DNA of 64,000 nt from Pseudomonadota bacterium (GTDB taxonomy: Bacteria > Pseudomonadota > Alphaproteobacteria > Rhizobiales > Xanthobacteraceae), in the NCBI GenBank assembly GCA_018971625.1, contig JAGXAJ010000002.1, forward strand, positions 1-64,000, in the 5' to 3' direction. A model generated the notes under the pieces. The model searched no databases, was not told where the DNA came from, and saw nothing but the letters and a program-made list of their open reading frames with translations. Shown here piece by piece: positions 39,624 through 48,065 of this stretch; the first letter of the stretch is position 1; every line of letters starts with the position of its first letter. The translations under genes were made by a program, and so were the position numbers.

Positions 39624-40156
39624 TCAGTTTCCGAACCGCCCGGCCAGTTCTCCAACCTTCGATGGGTTTCGATCCCGGCGCAACAGCGGGCGGTCGTGGT
39701 TTCAGTCCGAGCCGGCAGGTTCAGAGCGCGCCCTCTCCGAGTTAACAAGATGAAATTCGCCCAAGGCCCCACCGCTGCCGATCCAGGGTGCCGCACCGGC
39801 GGAGCTCGCACCCAGAACCCTTGAGGGGCAGCCCGAGCGCACCGGATCAATCACGGTTTTCGTGCGAACGTCGCTATCCGAGGCGCTCCGTGCCCCGCCG
39901 CGCGGCGACCTGGAGGTTTTACTAGCACCGGCGGCGGGGCCACGCCGGCACTTCACGGGGGGGCGGTTACCGGCGCACAGGGTCAACCTCACCTCAAAGA
40001 CGACGTTCCTACCTCTGTCTCAGATCGGCCCCGGCTAGGAACGAATGATCCGGCACATGATTTGTCTTTAGCAGGACTCTTCCTCCCGAGGCCGCTGCAT
40101 ACACGCGTTCGCGCGGGCGGCCAGGGATGGCGGCCCCCGCTCCAAGGGAGGATGCG
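39624..40156. other. Gene-poor stretch
   Basis: About 530 very GC-rich bases. A plus-strand frame near 39750-40030 (LPIQGAAPAELAPRTLEGQP) is open but has no ribosome-binding site and no family likeness, so I do not call it. Nothing else is visible. Confidence 0.35.
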
Positions 40157-40336
40157 ATGGACGAGCAACCTAAGATCCCGCTGGATCTGCAGCGGCGGAT
40201 CGAGCGGCGGTGGGCGGCCCGGTTCAAGCTGCCAGAACAGCAACTGAAGGACCGCCGCCTCGAAATGGCGGGACGCTCCATCCCCGAGACAAGCTGCGTA
40301 CCCGAACAGGCCACACCACGCAAAGGCGTCGCATGA
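40157..40336 (+). CDS. Small hypothetical protein
   Basis: A 59-residue charged, helical protein (MDEQPKIPLDLQRRIERRWA) behind a strong GGGAGG site. The repeated Arg/Glu pattern to about residue 40 suggests a single long helix. Its stop overlaps the ATG of the next, frameshifted gene (ATGA), so the two were coupled. Confidence 0.5.
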   Translation: MDEQPKIPLDLQRRIERRWAARFKLPEQQLKDRRLEMAGRSIPETSCVPEQATPRKGVA

Positions 40337-40534
40337 GAACAGGGATTTCTTGCTTCGGCATTGGTCGCCGTCCTCATGCTGCCGCCTGCCCACGCTCATC
40401 GTCACCACCGTCCTGTCGTTGTCATTACGACGCCGATGATTGCGCGGGATACGTACTGGATCCCTGATTACAATATCGTTCCACAATATCGCTATCGTCC
40501 CGAAGACGACAGGGTCGGCGCATGGCGACGTTGA
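40333..40534 (+). pseudogene. Small secreted protein gene with a one-base insertion
   Basis: The ATG at 40333 overlaps the preceding stop. Read with one base fewer in the GGG run at 40342-40344, the product is MRTG-FLASALVAVLMLPPAHA, a perfect signal peptide, followed by HRHHRPVVVITTPMIARDTY and a Tyr/Arg-rich end to the TGA at 40532-40534 (about 66 residues). As written the frame breaks after seven codons. Confidence 0.6.
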
Positions 40535-40669
40535 GCCCGGCGGATTCGGGATCGGTCAGTAGCGGCGCCAACTATCTCCCGTTCGTTCGCCGAGGATGGC
40601 GGCCGGTCCACATCCATAGTGTCGGCGCACTTCCTAATTTGGCGGGAGTTGTATACTCGACAAGCACGG

Positions 40670-40879
40670 TTAGCCGCAGCAGCGGCCCTTGCCATCTTGT
40701 TGGACGGACGGGCAGGGTACTGTTCCGTAGGAACAGAACACGCAGCAATCGCCAGCCTTTGGCGTTAGCCGCGCCCCGCAGACCTTGCAGTCATAGAAGA
40801 ACCGGCAGGCATCCGTTGGCATTATTTCCGTGACCTGGTGGCTGCAAGCGGGGCACGTCAACGTAGATTCAAGCTGCAT
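40670..40879 (-). CDS. Small Cys-rich protein of the GDCC...CSYGTVPCP type
   Basis: A 69-residue protein: TLTCPACSHQ, CRFFYDCKVCG, then GDCCVFCSYGTVPCPSVQQ. The pairs of cysteines point to one zinc-ribbon and a second thiol-rich site. In my experience this family often sits beside mercury or other heavy-metal resistance genes, though none is present here. Function unknown, metal binding very likely. Confidence 0.75.
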   Translation of the reverse strand: MQLESTLTCPACSHQVTEIMPTDACRFFYDCKVCGARLTPKAGDCCVFCSYGTVPCPSVQQDGKGRCCG

Positions 40880-41216
40880 TATTTACCGCTCTTTCGGTTT
40901 TGGCTTCGTCTTTGTCAGACGCTCCATTAGCCTGTCCGCCGACGAATGTTTTTGTCCGCGCCAAGCTCGCGAGCCTCTTTCCTGATAGCGATGCCGTTCG
41001 CCGCTCAGAGTAGCGAGCTTGGACCTCCCATGTACCGCATTGTTCTGAGCTAAATGCATTCTTAACATTGATTTCCTATGATGCTGATGATTGTAACCTC
41101 GGAATTCTGCGTCCGAAACGCGCCCTGGCGATTCAATGGTCAGGTTCTACTGAGCGTCGGTTCCATCCGGGAAGACACCCCACGCGGGTGGAAGAACGTC
41201 TTCTTCGATTCCGGGA

Positions 41217-42434
41217 ATGCCGGTCTGGATGCGGACACAGCTGACGATGCCACTAAGCCAGATTTCGATCGCGCGGCTTCAGAATTTTTTGAGGCAACTA
41301 ACGCAGCAGGCGCGTAGCCGCCTGCTCATCGAGCTTGAGCGGATTAAGCAAGGCGGCGAAGAGCTGCTGGGCTCCGACGTCATCCTGGCAGATCTGTATG
41401 CCGAATTCCGCAAGAACGGAAAGTCCCAAGATGGCACCGATCATCCCCGGCGTTACTTCTTTGAGCCGCTGGAGCCGTTTCTGATCAGCGGCGCCGCTGA
41501 GCGTGCTAATAGCGGACAAATATCACGGGGATCACTGACGGTGATCTGGGAATGGATCAGGTTGACGTTGCTGCCGACGATGGCGAGCGAATATTCCGAG
41601 GGAATAAGGCGGGCGCTGGCCGCCGACAAGCCACGCGAGGCCCGGGTGGCGGCTGTCGCGTTCCAGACCAAAATTTCGACCTATCTCGCCGGGACGCTCG
41701 CATCCAGCCAAGGGACCGAGCAAGTCCGGGCCGGTCTTTCGCTCTATACCAGTTCGCCCGCGACGTTCGGGGACCTCGTCAAGATGGGAAGCGTGCTGCG
41801 CGCACGCGATGCGCTGGCAGCGTCCTGTGATGCGCTTCCGCAAAAGATTAACAACTTCGATGACAAAACTGTCGCCAAGGTGAGCGAACTCCTGAACGCG
41901 TTACAGGCCAAACATCCGGACGCGCTGCCGTTTGCGCTTTCGGTACTGATCGCGCGTCTCAAGACACCGTGGCAATTGATCCGCCTCGCCACCAAGCCGG
42001 CAAACAGCAAGGCCGCCGCGAACGTCGCCAGGACTCCTTACGCCATCGCCGTCTCGATGGTGCTGGACTATCTGGACGACAAGCGCTTCACACTGCACGA
42101 CGCGCTGAAGCGCAAGCAAATCCTGATCGCCAAGGACGTCCTGACCGACATCTACGCCGTCGAATATGCCTTGCGGGTTCGTATCGACCAGCTGGACCAA
42201 TCGGCGTGGGGAGAGCGGCTCAACACGCTGATGCAGGCGGTGACCGAGATGGTCGATGCTGAGGTGCAGAGCGTACCCAAGCACTTGCGCAACGTTCAGC
42301 ACGTCCTCGAATCGCGCTCATTGCGCAGTCACGACAGCCTGATCGGCCGCCTCATCTTTCTGGCGTGGAAAAGCCACGACGCGTTATTAAACGGCGCCAG
42401 CTATTGCAGGAGACTGATTGTCAGAACCCGGTAG
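41217..42434 (+). CDS. Conserved hypothetical all-helical protein
   Basis: A 405-residue soluble, mostly helical protein without cysteines to speak of, without signal or membrane segments. Stretches such as RYFFEPLEPFLISGAAERAN, GSLTVIWEWIRLTLLPTMA and PYAIAVSMVLDYLDDKR are well formed, and I recall long homologues in Bradyrhizobium with no known domain. The end (GASYCRRLIVRTR) may be altered. Start is uncertain: ATG 41217 or 41247. It is by far the largest intact gene between 37 and 48 kb. Confidence 0.65.
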   Translation: MPVWMRTQLTMPLSQISIARLQNFLRQLTQQARSRLLIELERIKQGGEELLGSDVILADLYAEFRKNGKSQDGTDHPRRYFFEPLEPFLISGAAERANSGQISRGSLTVIWEWIRLTLLPTMASEYSEGIRRALAADKPREARVAAVAFQTKISTYLAGTLASSQGTEQVRAGLSLYTSSPATFGDLVKMGSVLRARDALAASCDALPQKINNFDDKTVAKVSELLNALQAKHPDALPFALSVLIARLKTPWQLIRLATKPANSKAAANVARTPYAIAVSMVLDYLDDKRFTLHDALKRKQILIAKDVLTDIYAVEYALRVRIDQLDQSAWGERLNTLMQAVTEMVDAEVQSVPKHLRNVQHVLESRSLRSHDSLIGRLIFLAWKSHDALLNGASYCRRLIVRTR

Positions 42435-42740
42435 TGTCCGGTTTCTGAAGTGGTCGTCAATTACATTTCGATCGGAGGTCCGTCGCGGCGAATGTGGGAT
42501 GGTTGGCGCCGCTGCACATTCGAGCTTCTCAATGGAACGGAGCCGGATACGTTCCTCGGCGGACAGCACTTCCCTTTGATCCCGTTGCCGCACAAAGCAG
42601 AAAAAAGCCAGATGACCTTCGATTACCGGAGCAAGTCCTGGGAGGAAAAAGCCGCCCGGAAGAGACTGTGCCCCCTCCTCCCGGCCACTATCGCGGCCAG
42701 GCGCAAGGCTGACGCAAGAGGCCACTGGAAGGCGGAACAC

Positions 42741-42988
42741 TTACTGTTCCAACTCTTTGCAGATCCGGTCGCGGCGCCGAATGTGCTGCGCCTGGCTGCA
42801 ATAGAAATTGTCCAGAAGCTTGCTGGCTTCCGCCATAGCGAGACCGTGCCGGGCAGGTCCACAATCCGTTGCTCCTGCTCAGCGATATGTCTTTCGCCTT
42901 GGGCAACGTGCCGCTCGGCTTGCTCCAAATGCGAACCCGCATCGCGCGATGAACTGATTGAAGAGGGTCGGGCATGGCCCGCTCCCAT
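42741..42988 (-). pseudogene. Frameshifted small coiled-coil protein gene
   Basis: The first half reads SHLEQAERHVAQGERHIAEQ and QRIVDL; after one lost base near 42850 the rest is ARHGLAMAEASKLLDNFY, CSQAQHIRRRDRICKELEQ and a stop at 42741. Together they match a small, abundant Bradyrhizobium protein with a heptad-like helix (AERHVAEGERHI type). The start is not well defined. Non-functional as written. Confidence 0.7.
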
Positions 42989-42992
42989 CCTG

Positions 42993-43110
42993 TGCAGGCG
43001 GGAGCGCTATCGGTGTCTCAGCCACCGGCGCCCGCGGGCGAAGCCTAAGCCGGTGATGAGAATAAACGGTCTCAGGTATATTTGGTTCAAAAGTGAACTT
43101 TACGCAGGAT
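42993..43110. repeat. Dispersed ~105-base repeat, copy 2
   Basis: Same order of blocks as 39081-39183, with the insertion CTCAGGTATATTTGG between AATAAACGG and TTCAAAAGTGAAC. Same orientation, about 3.9 kb apart, each following a small gene on the minus strand. Confidence 0.75.
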
Positions 43111-43199
43111 AACTACTGACCTGCGGGGATTTGGGAAGTCGCCGGCCAGGTGCATTGGTCCAAAGCTGGCTGTCTTCCCTCTGCGAGGGCCGCCGCGGC

Positions 43200-43583
43200 T
43201 CATCTCGGCGGTTGCAGGCCAGGCGAATTGACCCAGTCGTTCAAATGAGACGCGGTATCAGCAAGACGCGCCCTTTTCAGAAGAGCCTCCTTCTCGGAAC
43301 CCGGCGGCAGACGGCATGCCTCCTCATGCATTTCATGTGCGAACGAGTTCAGCCGATCTTTTAGGGAAGTGGTTTGCTTCGGGCGTTCACGTGGGTTTGT
43401 CTCCGCGCTGTTCGAAGATATCAGCCGCGGCTTTTCCAGGCCGACGCTGCCAGCCAGCATGAGGTAGGCTTCTGCCATCTGCAGATAGGCCTCCCGAGTC
43501 TGCCGGTCGCTCACCGCGTCGGCGAGCGCGAAGCATTGCTCGGCGCGATCTTTATGCCGTTTTGCTTCTTCGGAACCGACCAT
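43200..43583 (-). CDS. Small conserved hypothetical protein
   Basis: A 127-residue soluble helical protein. The N-terminal half, RAEQCFALADAVSDRQTREA, YLQMAEAYLMLA, is a common rhizobial motif; the C-terminal half, HEMHEEACRLPPGSEKEALL then DTASHLNDWVNSPGLQPP, is another. Both occur in Bradyrhizobium, often separately. GGAGG lies three bases before the ATG. No known function. Confidence 0.7.
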   Translation of the reverse strand: MVGSEEAKRHKDRAEQCFALADAVSDRQTREAYLQMAEAYLMLAGSVGLEKPRLISSNSAETNPRERPKQTTSLKDRLNSFAHEMHEEACRLPPGSEKEALLKRARLADTASHLNDWVNSPGLQPPR

Positions 43584-43889
43584 GCCTCCTCCACAGCCCT
43601 GCCTTCAGGGGAATTTTGGAGCGGGAAAAAGTGGTAGGCAAACGAATCTTTTTGATCCTTGGCTCCTTTCCCTGCAATTTCCTGCGTCGCTCAAATGCGA
43701 GAAAAAGGCTGCGCAAGACCCTCGCCATGAGTCGAAACCTTTTGTTAACCACTTGAGCCGATTGCTTTCGCTCATGAAGCGGCGGACCCGGACGATGAGA
43801 CCCGGAACCGCTCCGGGCAAGTCGGCCGTACGTCCGTCGGCTTTCCCGTTCACGTATCGGGCGTGGGATTTGGAACGGAGATTGTAGGA

Positions 43890-44102
43890 ATGCAGGATCT
43901 CGAAACATCAATCCGCGAGCGCGCGTATCAGATCTGGATCGATAGCGGCCGCCAGGACGGTCATGCTGATGCGCATTGGCTCGCCGCCCAGCGAGAGATA
44001 TTGAGCGTCTCGCTCAGCGCGATCGGCCGTACGGAAGTTTGCGATGGCCGCACAGGGCCAACGAAAGTTCGCTCGTCACGAAAGAAAAAGCGCGCTGCCT
44101 AG
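43890..44102 (+). CDS. DUF2934 small protein
   Basis: A 70-residue protein with the DUF2934 motif IRERAYQIWIDSGRQDGHAD and HWLAAQREIL, followed by a basic tail ending SRKKKRAA. Many rhizobia carry several copies. Function unknown. The stop overlaps by two bases the dispersed repeat that follows. Confidence 0.75.
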   Translation: MQDLETSIRERAYQIWIDSGRQDGHADAHWLAAQREILSVSLSAIGRTEVCDGRTGPTKVRSSRKKKRAA

Positions 44103-44227
44103 AGCCGTTTTCCGTTCCGATGGAATCGGAACGGGGCTCTAGATTCTTGTTTTGACGCGTTTTCTTTACGCGAACCGGTATCCACCCACGGATCAAGTCC
44201 GAGGGCATGCTTCGCTCGAAAACGCTC
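44101..44227. repeat. Dispersed repeat with hairpin, inverted relative to 5.9 kb
   Basis: Reading the minus strand: GAGCGAAGCATGCCCTCGGA, ATCCGTGGGTGGATACCGG, TTCGCGTAAAGAAAACGCG, TCAAAACAAGAATC, then a stem CCGTTCCGAT / ATCGGAACGG (44112-44134). This is the fuller form of the element at 5902-6053. Confidence 0.8.
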
Positions 44228-44299
44228 CAGTGGATCATTGAAAGAACATCGAAAGAACGGCCGGGCGCAGCCCGGCCGGCCCCACAGGAGAAACCGAAG

Positions 44300-44698
44300 C
44301 TAAAGCAACGGCCACTCGGCTTTTCGCGCCGCCATGACCAGCGCCTTACGAACAGTTTTTCGGAGCCTGCATCTTTCTGCCGGCTCCGCGCCGTGGCGGA
44401 AACGGGCAGCCAAGTTTCCTGGCACGGTTGCCGACCGACGCATTTCTTCGCCCGAGAGCGGCCCCGGCTCGGGCTTTGGATGCACCTTTCGCGACCAGTG
44501 CCCGCAAACGATCGTCATCTTCCGACGTCCAAATACGAGACACGCTAGCGCCCCAAATATCATCGCGCCAACGGCAAAGAATGCGAGGCCGATCCGGAAA
44601 GATCGGGACAGCGGCTCGCTTTTCAAGTCATACGCGGCGCAGGTTTCATGGCCATATAACCGTCGCTTGATCGGCTTGTTCCATCTTGCGCGGGCCAC
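44300..44698 (-). CDS. Possible small membrane protein, end uncertain
   Basis: The first 60 codons give YGHETCAAYDLKSEPLSRSF and a convincing helix RIGLAFFAVGAMIFGALACL. The second half overlaps the helix-turn-helix gene at 44346-44543 in another frame and looks non-coding, so the gene is probably truncated or frameshifted near 44530. Start GTG at 44698. Confidence 0.3.
   Translation of the reverse strand: MARARWNKPIKRRLYGHETCAAYDLKSEPLSRSFRIGLAFFAVGAMIFGALACLVFGRRKMTIVCGHWSRKVHPKPEPGPLSGEEMRRSATVPGNLAARFRHGAEPAERCRLRKTVRKALVMAARKAEWPLL
44346..44543 (-). CDS. Small helix-turn-helix (SANT/GcrA-like) protein
   Basis: A 65-residue protein: WTSEDDDRLRALVAKGASKA, GAALGRRNASVGNRARKLGC, PFPP. The tryptophan-led three-helix pattern is that of Myb/SANT-like or GcrA-like DNA-binding domains and recurs in many small Bradyrhizobium proteins. 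The start is GTG at 44543. Target unknown. Confidence 0.65.
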   Translation of the reverse strand: MSRIWTSEDDDRLRALVAKGASKARAGAALGRRNASVGNRARKLGCPFPPRRGAGRKMQAPKNCS

Positions 44699-44740
44699 GA
44701 CGCCGCCGGCCGAAAACCCTCCGCTCTTTGCCGCCGCAGA

Positions 44741-44917
44741 CTAAGCTTGCCGGTGATTTTCGATGGCTCGATCGAGTTCGGCCGCCAGCGTCCGGTGGTG
44801 CTCTGCCAACTTTGCGAACAACTCCCGTTTCGCGGTATCGGTTGCGAGATCGCTCACGAGCTGACACTCGTCGGCCTCCTGCAGCAGGACGTCGCGGTGC
44901 TTCTGCATGTCTTTCAT
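44741..44917 (-). CDS. Small helical hypothetical protein
   Basis: A 58-residue protein, MKDMQKHRDVLLQEADECQL, SDLATDTAKRELFAKLAEHH and LAAELDRAIENHRQA. The whole chain should be a helical hairpin. I know close relatives from Bradyrhizobium (MKDLxKHRDxLLxxAxEC pattern). The ribosome-binding site is weak. Function unknown. Confidence 0.65.
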   Translation of the reverse strand: MKDMQKHRDVLLQEADECQLVSDLATDTAKRELFAKLAEHHRTLAAELDRAIENHRQA

Positions 44918-45040
44918 CGGGGAACTTGATCCTCACGGAAACCGTGACCATCTTGCACGCCGCCGCCAAGGCTGATTGTTCACTTCAGCACACTTGTTGT
45001 CCCCCGCAGAACTATTTTGCGCCTCGGTCGTTTTGCGATC

Positions 45041-45256
45041 ATGACGCGGTATTTCTTCCACATCGACGGCCAGAACCCGTATTGCGACGACCTCGGCGAG
45101 GATCTTCCCGACGACCAGGCCGCATGGTGGGCGGCCATGCGGCTCGCCCGCGACGTCGAAGACCACCTTCGGCCGGGGCAGTCCTGGCACCTGGAGGTGC
45201 GTGATGGGAATGGCCCCGTCTATCTCGTCGCAATCACGACGCAACGCCGGCGCTAA
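45041..45256 (+). CDS. DUF6894-type small protein
   Basis: A 71-residue protein: MTRYFFHIDGQNPYCDDLGE, DLPDDQAAWWAAMRLARDVE, and the C-terminal strand VYLVAITTQRR. The opening RYFFHI and LPD(D/E)xAA pattern identify the family, which is very common in Bradyrhizobium. No function known. Confidence 0.75.
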   Translation: MTRYFFHIDGQNPYCDDLGEDLPDDQAAWWAAMRLARDVEDHLRPGQSWHLEVRDGNGPVYLVAITTQRRR

Positions 45257-45325
45257 CTTTGGCTGCTGGGACGTGGGAGAGAGCTCTCGATCGGTCCACG
45301 GAGAAAAGATCCATTTGCGGGCGAG

Positions 45326-46417
45326 GTGGATCTAAACGAATTTGATCTAGCGCCGCCGTCAACGAAAATGACGGCCAAAAAGCTGATCAGCTTTGTACCC
45401 GATGTCTGGGGCGGCAATGCCCGCCAGGTCGAAAACCTTGACGCCGTCACCGAGCAGCAGCTGTTCCAGCTCGAAGCAGCCTACCTCACGCTGACGAGCA
45501 ATGTCGTGGCTGCCGCAATCCAGGAAGCCTCCTTACGCGGCCAGATCACCGAAACCAAGCGTGTCATCGACATCGAGCGCCGCCTGCTTGATATACTCAA
45601 GCGGCAGTTCGATGCGGGGCAGGCGGCAAAAGCGGATGTGCTGGCACAGGAAGCGGCACTGGCCGCAGCAGAGCAGTTGCTGCCGCCTCTCGAGAAGCAG
45701 CTCGCAGTTCAGCGCGATCTGCTGACCGCCCTTGCCGGACAGTTGTCATCCGACGAGGTCGCGCAGAAGTTCGATCTCGCGCATATGAAACTTCCAGCCA
45801 ATCTGCCGATCAGCCTGCCCAGCAAGCTCGTCGACCAGCGTCCGGACGTCGCGGCGCGCCTTCCGAACTTCATGCTATCGGCCAACGGCGGCACCAGCGC
45901 CTATAATCTTGCTCAGAGCTTCACGCCGGGGACCGGCTTCTATACTCTGGCCGCAGGCGTCACGGCGCCGATCTTTGACGGCTTTACGCTCTACAACAAA
46001 CAGAAGGCCGCTGAAGCCGGCCTTGACCAGGCCGAGGCCCAGTACCGCGCCACCGTGATTGCCGCGTTCCAGAATGTCGCGGACTCCTTGCGCGCGCTAC
46101 AGGCAGATGCACGCGCCATGCAAGCCGCCGTCCACGCGGAAGAGACCGCCAAGGCGAGCCTTGACATCGTCGAAAAGCAGCTCAACGCGGGTCAGGTCAA
46201 TCAGACAGCCGTCCTTAACGCCCAGCAGACTTATTTGACGGCCGTGGTCACGCGAGTGCAGACGCAAGCAACCCGGCTTTCGGATACGGCAGCCTTGTTC
46301 ATGGCACTTGGCGGCGGCTGGCCCACGACGTGCATGACGCCGGTCTGGCGCCAATGCGCGATGGGAGAGCCGGCGCCGGCCGCCTTGAACTTACCGTCAG
46401 GCAAGCCGCCGCTATGA
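45326..46417 (+). pseudogene. NodT/TolC-type outer-membrane factor, truncated
   Basis: A 363-codon frame that reads as the middle and end of an RND-type outer-membrane lipoprotein: QLEAAYLTLTSNVVAAAIQE, LVDQRPDV, RLPNFMLSANGGTSAYNLAQ, AEAQYRATVIAAFQNVADSL. The signal peptide, lipobox and about the first 150 residues are absent, and around 20 residues are missing after RPDVAA, where EENL...IAN should stand. No membrane-fusion or RND gene is adjacent. The opening GTG is probably not real. Unlikely to make a working channel. Confidence 0.75.
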
Positions 46418-46431
46418 GGATAGAGGGCTTG

Positions 46432-46751
46432 CTACCAGGCAATCACGGCAACGAGCAGTGTGAGCGGCAGCAGCACAGGTCCAAGATAGAGCCAGGTTCG
46501 ATAGCCGCCTGGATCCCTGGGCACGGTGAAAAAGTTGACAAGCAGCCAGCTGCAAACGGCTAGCCCAAGGCGACCCGAGCGACGTCGCTTGGCGTCTCCC
46601 AGATGGACCAGATGCTTTCGAGCTGAGGACTGGCGACGCGCGCGGTAATGACAATCAGGATCGCGATAAATACGGTTCGCACCGCTAGTCCCCCGAACCA
46701 AACGGCTCTGGACAACCCTGCGTCCGGCGTTTTCGCCTTCACCGTAGTCAC
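46432..46751 (-). pseudogene. Small membrane protein gene with a one-base loss
   Basis: The start reads MTTVKAKTPDAGLSRAVWFG, then LAVRTVFIAILIVITARVAS and ETPSDVARVALG. A base lost near 46562 causes a stop; the next frame continues LAVCSWLLVNFFTVPRDPGG, YRTWLYLGPVLLPLTLLVAV to 46432. Joined, this is a three-helix membrane protein of about 106 residues known to me from Bradyrhizobium. Broken as written. Confidence 0.7.
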
Positions 46752-46989
46752 AGCAACTTACCTTTGGCAAATCGTGGACTCACGCCTTCAAGATATTCCT
46801 GACAATCGAACACGACAAGGGCTTCAGCCGAGCGGTTCTGAAACGGTTGGCAATCCGGGGGAAAAGGAATCTGAGGCCTAGCCAATGGGTAAGCCACTTT
46901 GACCTGAATTTGACTAAAGTAAATAGCTTAAAGCAATTCAGAACTGGCGAGGCCCGCTCTCTCCCGGGTTCACTTTGAAAGAGCATTCA

Positions 46990-47292
46990 ATGAGAAGCAT
47001 CGTAGCAGCATTGATGTTTTGGCTGGTGATCAGTGGTTCGGCACAAGCTGGCAAAGTGAATCATAACGGACGCTGTCTCGTCGAAGTACTACACTCGGAA
47101 GAATTGCCAATCGGACCTCTCTTTTATCACAGCATCAGCGCGACTTTGCTGGTGACCGCGCCCCGCGCGTTGCCAGCCGAAACTACCGTTTACAAAGTTA
47201 TACCCTGGCAAGTCCCGCCGCCGCGGCAGGGGCAAAAAGCCTGGGTCCGATGCAACAAGATCGCACCTGGAGATTCGTTCGGACTTTTCTGA
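46990..47292 (+). CDS. Small exported hypothetical protein
   Basis: A 100-residue protein with a clear signal peptide (MRSIVAALMFWLVISGSAQA) and a beta-rich mature part (HNGRCLVEVLHSEELPIGPL, TTVYKVIPWQVPPPRQGQ) with two cysteines. The ATG at 46990 gives a better signal than the in-phase TTG five codons earlier. No family known to me. Confidence 0.5.
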   Translation: MRSIVAALMFWLVISGSAQAGKVNHNGRCLVEVLHSEELPIGPLFYHSISATLLVTAPRALPAETTVYKVIPWQVPPPRQGQKAWVRCNKIAPGDSFGLF

Positions 47293-47509
47293 ACTCAAGC
47301 GGGCACCTGAGGCAGGTATCGTCGTTGATCGGGTGCTTGGTTCAGGTAAGTCCCACTGGCTTCGCTTTGCGAGGCAAGCGTTAGCCCCGTCGGGCAAATC
47401 AGCAAAATCGTGTCCAGCCTTCGCGCGAAAATTTTTCACTTTTCTTTGCGGCAAGTCAGTTGCCTGCCGCAATTTGGCGCGCCACGGCCGATGAAGATGG
47501 GCACTATAG

Positions 47510-47677
47510 CTTCGCCGTGGCGCCGGCGAGACCGTTGGCATCAAGCAAACCGACGACCGCATTTGGCTGGTCAGCCTCATGGACTATGATCTCGGCTACT
47601 TCGACGATGAGACCTGCAGGCTCGAACCCTTTGCAAATCCCTTCGGACCAAAAGTGTTACCTATGTCCTCGGAATGA
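47510..47677 (+). mobile_element. Integrase-type transposase tail (probably IS481-like)
   Basis: After a stop at 47507-47509 the frame reads GETVGIKQTDDRIWLVSLMD, YDLGYFDDETCRLEPFANPF, GPKVLPMSSE. This closing segment is characteristic of DDE integrase-type transposases common in rhizobia. The catalytic core is missing. The following AAACGTAACCCATGTGTCCGG resembles an element terminus. A dead end-fragment lying directly before the traC-like gene. Confidence 0.6.
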
Positions 47678-47740
47678 AACGTAACCCATGTGTCCGGTCG
47701 GTCGACTATCATTTCTCCATCATCGCTTATGGAGACAATG

Positions 47741-48064
47741 ATGCGCAAGCCGCGGGACCTTGATGCAGAGCTGAAGGCACTTGGGGACAAGGCGCGTGAC
47801 CTCAAGAGCCGCAAGGTGCAGCAGCTTGGCGAACTCGTTATCGCCACCGGGGCAGATAGCCTCAGCGCGGACGAACTGGCAGGCGCCCTGATCATGCTGG
47901 CCGAGAAGGACGGTGCCAGGAAGGAGGCATGGGCAAAACGTGGGACTGCATTCTTTCAGAGTCGGGCGCGTCGAACTGCACCGGCAGCTGCGCGCCACAC
48001 TGGCGGCGCTCGGGCGCAACCGGGCGGCGCGCAAACGCCATCAGGCGGCCCGGGCTCGGCATGA
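47741..48064 (+). CDS. traC: TraC-like conjugal transfer protein
   Basis: A 107-residue charged protein: RKPRDLDAELKALGDKARDL, KSRKVQQLGELVIATGADSL, AGALIMLAEKDGARKEAWAK. This is the TraC pattern of rhizobial plasmids and integrative elements, an accessory of the relaxosome near oriT. The start at 47741 has GGAG six bases before. Its stop is two bases from the traD-like ATG. No traA relaxase or traG is present, so it is a leftover. Confidence 0.7.
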   Translation: MRKPRDLDAELKALGDKARDLKSRKVQQLGELVIATGADSLSADELAGALIMLAEKDGARKEAWAKRGTAFFQSRARRTAPAAARHTGGARAQPGGAQTPSGGPGSA

Positions 48065-48065
48065 T

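Noticed and set aside
39702..39992. 96-codon minus-strand frame and its plus-strand counterpart
   Set aside because: Composition is typical of GC-rich non-coding DNA; no start signal and no homology recalled.
40883..41068. 61-codon minus-strand frame upstream of the Cys-rich gene
   Set aside because: The end (RLMERLTKTKPKPKER) looks protein-like, but start and family are not convincing.
42450..43112. 220-codon plus-strand frame
   Set aside because: It runs antisense to the frameshifted AERHVAQGERHI gene and through the dispersed repeat; no family likeness.
43605..43911. Overlapping frames on both strands between 43.6 and 43.9 kb
   Set aside because: None has a good ribosome-binding site or recognisable sequence; left as spacer.
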